From the NCBI RefSeq assembly GCF_023973825.1, contig NC_090124.1, forward strand, positions 124,001 through 188,000: 64,000 nucleotides of DNA. Reading direction: 5' to 3'. Source of the DNA: Plasmodium brasilianum. Its lineage: Eukaryota > Apicomplexa > Aconoidasida > Haemosporida > Plasmodiidae. Below, piece by piece: positions 52,697 through 64,000 of this stretch (position 1 is the first letter of the stretch; each line of letters starts with the position of its first letter). The position numbers were made by a program, and so were the translations under genes. The notes beneath the pieces were generated by a model that saw nothing but the letters and a program-made list of their open reading frames with translations, did not search any database and was not told where the DNA came from.

Positions 52697-53366
52697 GTAT
52701 GTACGTACATATTTTCACATATAAATTTGCGAATATAACTGAGGTTTATAAACTAGTTATCACTTAAAGAATATCACTACGTATTACAAATGCTTAGACA
52801 AATCAAAGCCTCGTTACCTTTAATGTCTTTGCTTAAAATTTTGCGCAGTTCTAATAGTTTTTGCATATATGTATATATACGCATTAAACAAATCATTGCT
52901 GATAGCAATCCTCTATTGTTTTTTTTTTTTCTCTTTATTTTTAATTTTGAGTACAAAAATTGTCATGAGAGATCACAAAACAAAAAAAAAAAAAAATGAG
53001 AATTTACCTTATGCTCTTTTTTCAATATTTATATCAGTGCTATAATTCAGTCTCTGGACAGTATAAAAGTACGAAGATATATATCTCGATATAAATATTG
53101 ATATACATGGTAAGAATTAAAATATATGACACCTAAAAAAATGAAGTTTTTCTATGAAACATATTATTTATCGTATTACCCCACTAGCTGTATAAATATT
53201 TGGTATACCTTAAACTTCTAAAATTTATAATTTAATTTTTCCATTTTAAATAGTAGTGCAGTATCACAAAAAAAATTTTTATATAAACGTAAGGCATTAT
53301 TACAGTGGTTGCAAATGGAGAAAAAAAAAAAATACAAACGATATGTGTGAGAAAAAACAAACAAAT

Positions 53367-53438
53367 GAACGTATGAACATACAAACGAACGTATGAACAT
53401 ACGAACGAACGTATGAACATACGAACGAACGAACATAC
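53367..53438 (+). repeat. 20-bp tandem repeat, three full copies plus a partial
   Basis: The unit GAACGTATGAACATACGAAC occurs at 53367, 53387 and 53407, followed by a shortened copy. Each unit contains an inverted GTATG/CATAC pair and could extrude hairpins. It lies about 160 bases beyond the stop of the ECM29-like gene. Confidence 0.9.
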
Positions 53439-53596
53439 AGCTCTATGAATTGTACATTTTATTACAGACGTAACAACGTAAAAGTGTACGCTTCAGGATG
53501 TACTGTTTAAAAATGAAAGGAAACTATACGATGCTTATAAAAAAGGAAGCTCAACTTTTCCGGTTAACTATATATATACTGTGTACCTTCCACAAT

Positions 53597-56500
53597 TCAT
53601 AAGAAAAAATGGGGGTAATTTAGCATAATGGTATACCTTAAATTTTGAACAATATAATCAGGAAATAGGAACGATTTCGATTTTTCTCGAATCTTAAAAA
53701 AAATAATAAATACAAAAGTAATGGTGGTACTGTTCATATTCGAACTTTTGGAATCATCAAAAAAAAGACTAGGATGAAATTCATTAATTTTTATATCTAC
53801 GTGAATTTTTTTATCGTCTTCATTTTGATAACCATATGAATTATACATACACATCAATATATTTAATATATCCATTAAATTCTCAAACCCTTTTTTAGTT
53901 TTGTTTTTTATAATTGATAAGTAAATATAATTGTAAATTTTTTCCCAAAAACGTGTTCCCCCTATTTGAAAAAAAGAAATTTTATTATAAAACATGAACT
54001 GGAAAAATGTTTTTATTACAATTAAAATGTTATTATTATCTTTACTAATCTCAAATAAAATACATAGGAATTTTCTCAAGTAATCAAGAAATTTATCTTC
54101 AACATTAGAGCACACATTTTTTTTCCCATTCATATCTAAATTTTTGATATGATTTGATGTGCTGTTGTTAGTATAATTTATCATCGAACACTTCTTTTCA
54201 TCGCAATCTTCTATCGTTTCTTCTGTATATTTAGATGAAACCCCTGCAGAATTATACTCCAATATATCATCATTTTTCTGCTTACAAACATGCATAATTT
54301 TGTTCTCAAAAAGTGGAGGACTCTTTATTTCTAAACACATACTCTTAATTATATCTTCATGGTAATAAACTTTTTTCATATCAAAAGTATACTTAAGCAA
54401 AATGTCAAACTTTACAAACTTGTTTAAATATCGATAATTGAAAAAATGTAACCAAGAGATCAAATCATCCTTATTCAAAAAATAAGAAAATACGCAAACA
54501 ACCAGTTTACAAAAATGAAGACAAAAATTACTGTCATAATTAGCTATATCAGAATAATGGTTTAAAAAATATTTATTTATAAAATGAATTAAACACTTGT
54601 ATAATTTTTCAAAATTAAAATTTTTGATAAAAATAGGTGGGATATTAAAAAGGAAAATGTACACATGTTGAAATATTTCAAATTCTCGAACTTCAATAAA
54701 GACATCCAAAATGTCTTCAAAAATATCATAAATTTCGCTTGTATTAATAACAAGATCTTTTTCAAGTACATACAAATTATCTGCATAATTTCCCTGTTTT
54801 ACATCTTTCTTTTGATATATTAATAACAACATAAAATTAATACATTTTAATATCGTCAAAATTGTAAAATAATTATTATTGTCTTGTTCTAAATATTCCT
54901 TCTTAAACAAACTTTTTACTTTCAAATATAAATTTAAAAATTTTCTTAAATTTTCATACTCTAATTTATCATAATCCTCACATTTGTAAATGTCTACAAA
55001 TGATTCAATAAATTTATCTATCGATATCAAACATGCCCTTTTATCTTTTGAAAATTTCGAATCTAAAAATATATGAAATTCTTCAATATATTCATTAAAA
55101 AATTTATAAAAATGGAAAATATTTCTTTTATACAAAATTTCATACATATCCTTATAATAATTATTTTCATAATTTTTTACATTTTTAATGATAAAACTCC
55201 TCGCAGTCAACTTAGGTTCAAGCATATTAAACAACTTCTTATTTTCTTCATCAAACAGTTTTACCTTTTTAAGCTCTTCATTGCATATAGTACAAACCTC
55301 CATAATTATAAATTTTATCTCCTCATCAAATGTGTAAAGTAAAGTTTCTACTGCTTCATGTTTAAGCTTAAATGAAGTTAATTTTGTTTCTATTCTATTT
55401 CTCACCACATTTTCCACATACACATCATCCACAACTGAGTTTTTATAAATGTATGATGCAAGTTTGTTATCTACTAAATCTGACTCGTTTTTTAACTTAT
55501 CGATTAATTTATAAAAAAGTAGGTTACTAATTGAATTATCATTATAAGCACATTCTTTGTTCAATTTTAAGTTATCAGCTTTTTGCTTAATCCTTAAATT
55601 CAAGGTATCTGCTCCTAACATTTCTTTTACATGACTATTCACTTTATTAAAAAAGACGATCTCGTTAAATACCTTAACATTTTCTACTCTCTTTTTGTCT
55701 CTAAAAATATGTTCATCATTTAAATCTAGAAGGTAATTTTTTTTTAATAAATATAAAATCACAGAACCGCTATAATTCCTAATATTCTGACTGTCCTTAA
55801 GTGATATATGAGCTTCAGAATAATCGCTTAGCAAATTAAAATAGACAAATTTTATGTAATGATGATTAGGAATTCGGTTTATCAAATAAAACAATATATC
55901 ATTTATATGCGACAGATGATTGCTATAAATATTTCTTGTAATAAAAGCACAAATTGTGTCAAACGCGTATATGCACAATTGAATATATAAATACACGTTA
56001 TCCGGAAATAATACTTCATACCTATCTAACAACTTAATAATTACAAATGAAATTGAACTTAAAATATATTTACCTTTATTACCCTCTTTTAAAAGGACTA
56101 AAACATATTTTAAACTTTCCTCGATATCTGAAGAATCCTTATAATTGCTAATTATTTTATCTAAAACCTCACTGTGCTTATCTGAGTTATTGTACTTAAC
56201 TAATTTCCCAAAAAATATTTCACTTTCCGTGTGCACTTTTTCGTCTCTGTATCCTTCACCTTCTGCGTATGTTTCACCATCTGTGTATCTTTCACCCTTC
56301 GTGTAAAATTCATTTTCGTTCTTATCATTTTGGATACTCAGTTCGTTATAATCCGATTCAATTTTTTCCCTATTTTGTATATAAAACTCCAGTAACATTC
56401 GTAAATCAAAAACTATAACATCTGATGACAGTAAGCTTTTATTTAAGCAATCTATAAAATACAATTCTAATTTTTTGTTCCCATTACACTTTTTGTAGAA

Positions 56501-59500
56501 TTGCAATAAATTCATTATAACTGCATTTAAATTGTCTTCATTTTCATCATAATATTCATGTTCATTCATTTTGCTAACTAAACTTGTTTCTCCTTTACTA
56601 TTAACTCTGCTTCTATTTGCCGGTTCACCCTTCTTAACAACGTCGATCCAGTTTTTCTTACCCCCATCAAAACGATGAGATAACTTGATATTATTACTAC
56701 TACTATCATCATCTCTATCACGAAAATACCAATTCTTAAACTCATTCGAATATTTAGTACAAATATTTTTAAACATATTCAAAAACGTTATACATAATTT
56801 TGTGTTCATCAGGTATGTATCAATAATAGTACAAATAAAACATAAAAAATGGGACATCTCTTTTATGAAAATTTTTAAGTTCATTTTTTTAAGACTTTCA
56901 ATTAAATATGTTAACATAGATTGGTTAATCAAATCGTTTTTCTTTGATATAACAAAGTTTGTTAATTCTCGATTAAGTCCATTCATTCCATAATCTTCTT
57001 CAGTTAATTCACATTTCATTTGTAAGAATTTCTCTACAATATTTGTCATAGTCTTACTCACATCTTTTATTGGTATATGCTGAAAAATTTTAAACTTAAT
57101 TTCCTCATTTCGAGATTTTACTATACTTAATAACATTTCCTTATATATGTATTTTACAATTCTGTAGATTCTTTTATTTACTTTTTTAAAATCAATCAAA
57201 CCATTTTTAACGGCACATCTAACACTGTCCAGTGGAGTGGAACAACACAAATGCTGCACTTGTTCGCTTTCAGCAGCTGTCAAATTGATCCTAATTTTTA
57301 GTTTATTTAACAGGTTAGAAATGCTGTAGCTCTTTGGATGTTTATCGTTATCATTTAACTCAGAGGAATAAAAAAAAGAGTTCTTTATTTTTTTATCCCA
57401 CTTATAAATTATTAACTCTGTGAACTGCATGAATAAAAACGTGTACACATAGCTACAACAATATCTACTTAGACAAACATAATGCATAATTAATTCCACA
57501 TTTCTTTCATTATTAATATATTCATATACATTTTTCAAGACATGATCCTTTCTACTCTCAAATTTTTTTATATCATTTATAAAATTATTATCAACCTCTT
57601 TCTCTTTATTCTTAAAATAGTTCTTATAAAATGAATTATCATCTGTATCACTGAACGAATTATATACTCCTTCTACGTATTTTTCGACTACGTGCGTGTC
57701 TACCTTTTTCATACACATATTATTATAACAGTTTATTATATCTTCATCTAAGTCTTCGCACTCCTCCATTTGTTCGACATTATCACTTGCCTCCGCATTT
57801 TCTTTATCAAGACCGCTGATATGACTAAAATAATATGCTAATTCCTTCTCGAAAATGGAACAACTCCTACTTTTTTTATCTACCTTTTCATGAGAATTAT
57901 CCACAGTAATATATTTCTCATTTTCTGAAAAATTTCCATTGTACCATTTCATGTTTGTACTTCCATCCAGTTTACCAAAATTTGGCATATTCCTTTCCAT
58001 ACCATTTAAACAAATATCCTCATTATTTTGTTTACAATTATCATCAAAATAATACTTTCCCTTTTTTAATAAAAGGAAATTCCTTACTAACATGTGTATA
58101 TTATTAATGTCCATATTTGATTGAATAGAGAGAGAAAAGAACAGTGCACTTAAACCCAAAAAACAATATTCAGAATATACACCACTTTTTAATTTAATAT
58201 TATCAATGAAAAATTTTCCTATGGATAAAACATTCTCATTTATATATTCCAAAAACGGGTTATAATAGATGACATAAAACATAGTTAAACACAAAAATTG
58301 ATTTTTATTTTTTACATCATTTGCATCATTTAGAGAAAATTGAGAATAATCAAAAATAAATGTTAAAAATTCAGCACATAACCTATTTGCATTCATTTTG
58401 TCTAACCTTAAAAATATGTGAGATATATGCCAACCATACATTTTTTGAACTTCAAAATTACCTACATACAAAGTATCTTTTATATCTTCCATCATCAAAG
58501 AATTAATGGTATCATCTTTCAAAGTTGAAAAACAATTTAAAAGTTTTAATACCTTTTTTAGTAAAGACAAATTGTTAATATTTACATTCTCTTTCGCATA
58601 TTGTAATATATTTACCAATATACTGGCTATATATTGACACATAGAAGGGTACTCATCATGGGCTTCTTTAAATCCTGTGTAAATACTTCCTTTTATTATT
58701 TTCATCCAAAAAGATAAAAAGTACTTGGAAAAAAATACTAAATAGAAGAAAGTAATACAATATTTTAACAAACTACTTTTTTGTAATTTTATCCTTTCTT
58801 TTATATAATTGAAATATATATAAAACAAATAATTCGTAAGTTTTTCTAATACACCAAAATATATTTCATCAAAAATCATTTCTTTTTTAATTAAATAGCC
58901 AAATAAATATATATGAGAACAGGTTATATGGTAATGTAACTCCTTCAAATTTTGACAATTTTTATCACTTCTATCACTTTCACCATTTTGTTCAAATTTT
59001 TCCGAACTTAGAGAATGTAAAATTTTTTCAAATATATCCCTATTTCCTTCATTTTTAATCAGTACATACAACTTTGTTAATAATTTAGCACCCCCTTTTA
59101 TTAATTTATTGCTACCTGTATATAATATGTTGTTCAAAATTATATCTAACCTTCCCTTTAATAATATCTCTAAATGATCATGTATATTTTTTTTGACAGT
59201 TTTTAAATTATTACAAGATTCAGAGATGGGAATTTTTTTTTCTCTCTTATTTTTCATATCATTAAGAAAATATTTCAGCTTCTTTAATATTAATGTAAAC
59301 ATAGAGCAGTACGCCAAAAAATAAGAGTCCTTCAAATCACTTTCAAAATTAACAATATTAATTAAAAATATATCTAGTATTAAAAAGGAACAATAAAAAC
59401 TTTCGACATGAGAAATTTCAAAAAAATCCACTACTTCCAAATATTTAATTAAATTATACAAATGTCGCAGATTAAAATTTGCATGATGTACATTTGAGTA

Positions 59501-61920
59501 GTCCATAACACATTCTGCGTTATTTATTAATACCGATTTGTTATTTACTATTATCGTACAATTGAATGAGTAGTCATTATTTCCCCCATTTCTTTCACTT
59601 TCAAAAGAATGTTCATCCACTTCTATCCAAACATTATTATGCTCCTCGAAACTGGTGCTTCTAAATAGGTATATAACATCACCGTCATCCAAGTGCAACA
59701 ACTTTTTTGTAATAAAAAAAATGTATTTATCAAATGATAATTTGCTTTCCTTCTTATGTTGTTCTATATAATCCTTTACAAAATCTGATAAAACAATGTC
59801 ATTACAATTTTCATAAAGTAATGGGTAATAAATGAACTCACAACTTTCAGGGGAAAATATATGAACACACCATTTTAATAGTGTACTAATTAGTAAAGTA
59901 TTATCTGAAAAAATTATAAATCGATCTAACAAATTCATAATATTTTGAACAATGATATTTTTCCAATTTTTGCACTCTTCATATTTGTTTGATTTTTCCT
60001 TCCCTTCTCTGACTTTCTTAAAACTTTCCCTTTTATCATCTTTTTCACCCCTTTCCAATGATATAATATTTTCTACACTGTTACAAGCGTCTATACTTAT
60101 AGCCGTACAAGTGAGGTACTCCTTTTCACTCTTCATTATCTTTTCTTTCCTATAAAGACAACTCTTATAATATTTTTCCAAAGCAGATAAAACGTCATTT
60201 ATCTTATTGTAAACGATATATGACTCTCTTTTACTTTTTCGAAACCTTTTTAACTTATCAAAAAATAGATATGTCAACATAAAAGACTTATTCAACACTT
60301 GAATGTTCATTTCAGAATCACTAATATGCATTTCAAAAAAAATTTCTATCATTGTTGAGATGTTTGTAAAAGAACTATAACTGTTATTACAATTATTATC
60401 ATGGTCGTTATCGTCATTATCGTTGTTATCATGCCCTTCTAGCATCTTCAAATAGCAAAATATTAAATGAAAAATACAATCATTATACTCGTTGATATAC
60501 ACATTTTTTGTATTTTGTAATATAAATAACATTAAATCGAAAAGGCATTTTTTCATCTCCTCATTTTTTAACTTTATAGTATGTCTGTTTTCACTCAAAA
60601 AATTTACAAATTTTGCTTTATCTTTAAGTAAGCTTTGAAAATTCGTAAACTCACACACAAAGTTTACATTATTTACATCACTAGAAAAACAGAAAAAATA
60701 ATAGTATATATAATTCAACAAAGGATGTAAATATTTCTTATCTTTAGCTACTATGACACTATTTTGAAATAAACTTAAAATTTTGATGATATAATTAATC
60801 GAATACATATAGTTATCAAAATATTTTATAATATCCAAATGTATATCTATAAAAAATGTATCATTAAAATTAAGAAATCGTTTTTTACTTTGAAGTAAAG
60901 AAATTGCAAAGTCTTTAATTTCGTCATATTTTTCATTAGAACAAATAATGTACGAAGAATATGTTATATTATGGTTACAAATAAAACTACTCAAAAAATA
61001 TAAGGTATTTTTTTTCATTTTTATATGATTTGTTATAGAATAATTCTTATTATTGAATAATTTTTGTCTGTAAATATTTACTATTTCTGCTTCAAGAAAT
61101 TTTATTTCTTTCATGTTTTTGCAATAAATTGGTACTACCAAAAATTCATTTATATGTTTTACAAAATTGCTAATTTTTTTATCATTCCTAATATTATTAT
61201 TAGAATCACTAGAGATATATTCCTCCATCTTTTTTTTGTTTGTATGGTTATTTAAAATGTCTAAACATTCAATGAATTTTATTATCAAAAATATACACGC
61301 TGCCCTATTCATTGAAAGCTTGTCGCTGTTTTCGATTACTATTTTTTGAAATTTTAGCTTCTCTTCATCACTTGCATTCTTAAAACCAATATCTAAGAAT
61401 ATAGATAAAGTGCTGTTGTACAGTATCCAGCTATTCCTACTGGTACTATCACCATCTGTATCATCATTAAAGTTACCTTTACTATATCTTTCCTTATCGA
61501 CATTTTTAAAGTAGTTTTCAACGATTTCCGAGAGGGGTATATTGACATTTTCTAGCGATTTACATCTTAAAACACACTGGCTGATAATTTCTACTAAGGT
61601 TTTTCTTAATTTTACTTCACTAATTAAAATTTCATTTAATACTAACGGAATTAACTAAAAAAGGCAGGGCAAGAAAGCACATACGTACATAAGTATACAT
61701 ATATATATATATATATATATGGAGAGAGCGAGAGAGAGAATAACCATTTCCGTAAAGTTACCTTAAGTGAAAATGGTTTAACAATTAAATGATTATAAAA
61801 AAAAAAAAAGGTATATATCATTACTTTATATAAGACAGGTCCAATTCTATCATCTTTGGTTAAACACAAATTTAACAGAATATCGTCGTAGCTTTTTTTC
61901 TGCTTTTCTTCTAGGCACAT
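53597..61920 (-). CDS. ECM29: Giant HEAT-type helical protein, ECM29-like proteasome adaptor, two exons, 2,717 aa
   Basis: Exon 1 is 61920-61825 (32 codons). The intron 61824-61655 starts GTAATG and ends TTTTTAG. Exon 2 is 61654-53597, phase 0, stop TGA. The N-terminus resembles ECM29/KIAA0368 in pattern. Exon 1 encodes a short helix with LTKDDRIGPVLYK. Then LVLNEILISEVKLRKTLVEI and IISQCVLRCKSLENVNIPL correspond to the family's VLLKLSS...[25 protein letters not shown], and NSWILYNSTLSIFLDIGF and LSMNRAACIFLIIKF to its following helices. ECM29 tethers and checks the 26S proteasome. The rest is alpha-helical, with Asn/Asp-rich insertions (for example about residues 410-425, 560-600, 1190-1330 and 1660-1780), which explain a size well above the roughly 1,850 residues of the animal protein. 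Another giant HEAT protein such as GCN1 cannot be excluded. Confidence 0.6.
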
Positions 61921-63778
61921 TATTAGAACATATTTTTAAAAAACCCAAAAGGGAATATAAAAAAATAAATAATATAATATAATAAAATATAATATAAAAC
62001 TTAGATAAAATAAATAAATGTGCTTTTCGAATGGTATAGCATAACTGTAAAACTATAACAAATTAAAAAATTAATGAGAAATATAAGAGAGGTACACAAG
62101 GATGTTTTTCTTTTCTTTTCTTTTTTCTTTTTTTTTTTTTTTTCTTTTTCATTTAAGCTTAAATTTTTATCGTCCCCTTTTCAGATTCACTTAAAAATAA
62201 ATTATAAATAATCCAATCTTTATTTTTTTTGTTAATTGATTATCGCTTTAAATATTGGTTTAAAACAGAATGAACAAAAATGACAAAAAGAATATTATTT
62301 AAAAAATATATAATTAAATTTATAGCAGAATCAATTTGTACATTCGATGATTATTCAAATGGTATAAAATATTTATACATCTGTACAGTCGTAGCTAATC
62401 GTTACAATACATTTTTAACGAATTAACTACTTAAAATATGCCCAAACTTTTCAAAATTACAACATATTATCAAATAACACATATTCTGTATTTTTCTTAT
62501 CGTTCTTAATAAAAATTTTTATATATTAAGACTAAATGGAACACTTCAAAAAAAAAAAAAAATTTTTCTCTTTTTAATATTAATTTTATAATAGTTATTT
62601 CTTATTTTGATTTGTTTTCCCCGCATAAATAAATCATTTTTAATTATTTTCCCTGTTACTAATGTAGCAAATGTGCTAAAAGGAACGTTCATTTTTTATG
62701 TTACTTTCAAAAGGTACTTATAATCTCATTCAAAGACTAATATATATTAGCCACTTATTGTTTAACGTATTTCCATTACTCTTCTATATTTTACATAAAA
62801 TCTGATATTCCTTTGTGCAAAAAGAAAAAAAAAAAAAAAGAGCAAATTAATGTTCTGAAAAAGAAAATATGTACCTGATAAGGTCATAGACAAGTTTCAG
62901 GGTTAACACTAATAAACAGTTCGAAAAAATAAAAAAAAAGAATTTTTTCAAAAGGTAAGTAACGGCTAATATATTGCACATATATATTTATATATATATG
63001 TACATAAGTGTGTACATATACACGTATGTATTATAGTCTTCGTATAGAGTGCACAAAATATACTTAACTATTTAGTTTTTTGTGTATTAAAAAAAAAAAA
63101 AAAATTAAAACTTCCAAATTTTTCTATAATTTAAAAAAAGTGTATAATAAACCCGACGCTTCCTACATTTGCCTATGTTACCAGAGTACAGTTCCACACC
63201 ACAATCAGACAAAGCCTTTTCTTTTTTGTCCTGTTAATTTTACACCTTTTTTTTTTTTTTTAATTTTCGCATCTTTCCCGTAACACGTTGTTTTAGATGA
63301 AACATAAAAATAAAACAAAGAGCTCAGTTATGATAAAAAAGTAATTTTTATTCACATTTCGTTAATTTAATTATTTCATGTTTTTAATAAATGTTTTATG
63401 AAAAATTTTTGCATTTCAAGGGCTCATCATTCTTGCACATTTCTGAGTTGCTACTGATGAGGGTATAATTTTTTTTTTTTTTTTTTGTCTTCATTCTAAA
63501 ATTCCTTTTTCAGTTGTCATCTGTCATCTGTATGTTTTTTGTACCTGGTTTGTTTCTAATCATTCGTTCTTTGTATTTCATTTATTTTTGCTTTTTTTTT
63601 TTTTTTTTGTTTTTTTTGTTTTTTGTTTTTTGTTTTTTTTTTGTTTTTCTTTTTGTTTTTTTCTAATTTTCGTTTCCCCTTTCTAAATAATTATCATCCA
63701 TTCGTCAATTATAACCCTCCCTTTTAGAATGAATAAAATTACGGAATGTCAAAAAAAAAAAAAAAAAAGAAAGTAAAT
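61921..63778. other. Divergent intergenic (bidirectional promoter) region
   Basis: It separates the 5' ends of the ECM29-like gene (minus) and the right-edge gene (plus). No gene is seen; the frame at 63080-63283 is low-complexity. Pyrimidine-rich tracts lie at 62100-62155 and TTTTG-type T-runs at 63590-63665, typical of Plasmodium 5' flanks. Confidence 0.55.
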
Positions 63779-64000
63779 ATGCTGTGTCCTTTATTTTCAT
63801 GTAAAAGCAAGTATTACTATAACATTTCGAATTTTCCACCATCCGATAATGAAGAATGCGAACCTTTTTTCGAGGGTAAAAACAAAAATAAAGATTTTCA
63901 CTATATAATTGAAAAAGCCGTAAACGAAATTATATATGATACAAAAAAGAGCTGTGATGTTCATTCTGACTTTGAACAAGTTGAGAAAATTGGGAATAAA
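63779..64000 (+). CDS. Start of an unidentified protein gene, 3' truncated by window edge
   Basis: An open frame starts at ATG 63779 (MLCPLFSCKSKYYYNISNF...) and runs 74 codons to the end of the window without a stop. A long poly-A tract and an A-rich context (GTAAATATG) lie directly upstream, as for Plasmodium starts. The composition is less biased than the flanks, with the mixed Glu/Lys/Asp/Phe content of a real coding region (IIEKAVNEIIYDTKK, SDFEQVEKIG). There is no signal peptide or recognised domain. Two early Cys residues (positions 3 and 8) could be lipid-modified, but this is speculation. Confidence 0.65.
   Translation, partial: MLCPLFSCKSKYYYNISNFPPSDNEECEPFFEGKNKNKDFHYIIEKAVNEIIYDTKKSCDVHSDFEQVEKIGNK

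Larger units (their letters stand above)
51322..53596. other. Intergenic region with short tandem arrays
   Basis: It lies between the 5' end of CBP80 and the 3' end of the ECM29-like gene. No gene is supported; the frames at 51378, 51711, 52790 and 53218 come from repeats and homopolymers. It holds poly-A tracts (51726, 52021, 52067), an (AT)n tract at about 52650-52686 and the two arrays listed separately. Confidence 0.55.

Noticed and set aside
63797..63979. 60-codon minus-strand frame at the right edge
   Set aside because: It is antisense to the better-composed plus-strand frame starting at 63779.

Overview
The window is nuclear DNA of a malaria parasite (Plasmodium). The evidence is extreme A+T content with long poly-A/T and (AT)n tracts, Asn/Lys/Glu-rich low-complexity insertions in proteins, short introns, two-exon genes with a signal-peptide exon followed by a helical exon (exported-protein style), decayed tryptophan-rich antigen genes, and a Plasmodium-type 18S rRNA sequence. 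It does not look like the P. falciparum genome itself. Tryptophan-rich relics and two-TM exported proteins suggest a malariae-, ovale- or vivax-like species, but I cannot fix the species.

The window crosses from subtelomere (left) to chromosome core (right). Bases 1-23 kb are subtelomeric. They hold the 3' part of a two-TM exported protein gene (1-567), a very decayed relic near 3.9-4.7 kb, a clear tryptophan-rich antigen pseudogene (8.26-9.79 kb), an intact two-exon exported protein gene on the minus strand (13.58-14.67 kb), a split PEXEL-like helical protein gene (17.9-19.2 kb), a 159-base T homopolymer and an 11-bp tandem array. Most of the rest of this part is gene-free.

Bases 23.46-26.81 kb hold one small-subunit (18S) rRNA gene on the minus strand. 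It is about 3.35 kb long instead of about 2.1 kb, because the V5 region is expanded by roughly 1.1 kb of imperfect hairpin-like repeats. It also departs from near-universal sequence at the decoding site and the 530 loop, and I see no 5.8S or 28S gene after it. This is the most unusual object in the window: either a decaying rRNA pseudogene or a strongly divergent rRNA type.

Bases 30.7-39.5 kb hold a small membrane protein with an Ala-rich C-terminal exon (MAHRP1-like in layout) and five dispersed tRNA genes on alternating strands (Gly-GCC, Cys-GCA, Arg-CCT, Trp-CCA, Arg-ACG).

Bases 41-64 kb are ordinary core: a five-exon U2 snRNP A' gene (spliceosome), a 944-residue secreted or organelle-targeted Plasmodium protein with an NNEQ repeat, a two-exon nuclear cap-binding protein 80 gene, a two-exon 2,717-residue HEAT-type protein that resembles the proteasome adaptor ECM29, and the start of another gene at the right edge. 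The genes are single transcription units with no operon logic. Two of the core genes serve RNA processing.
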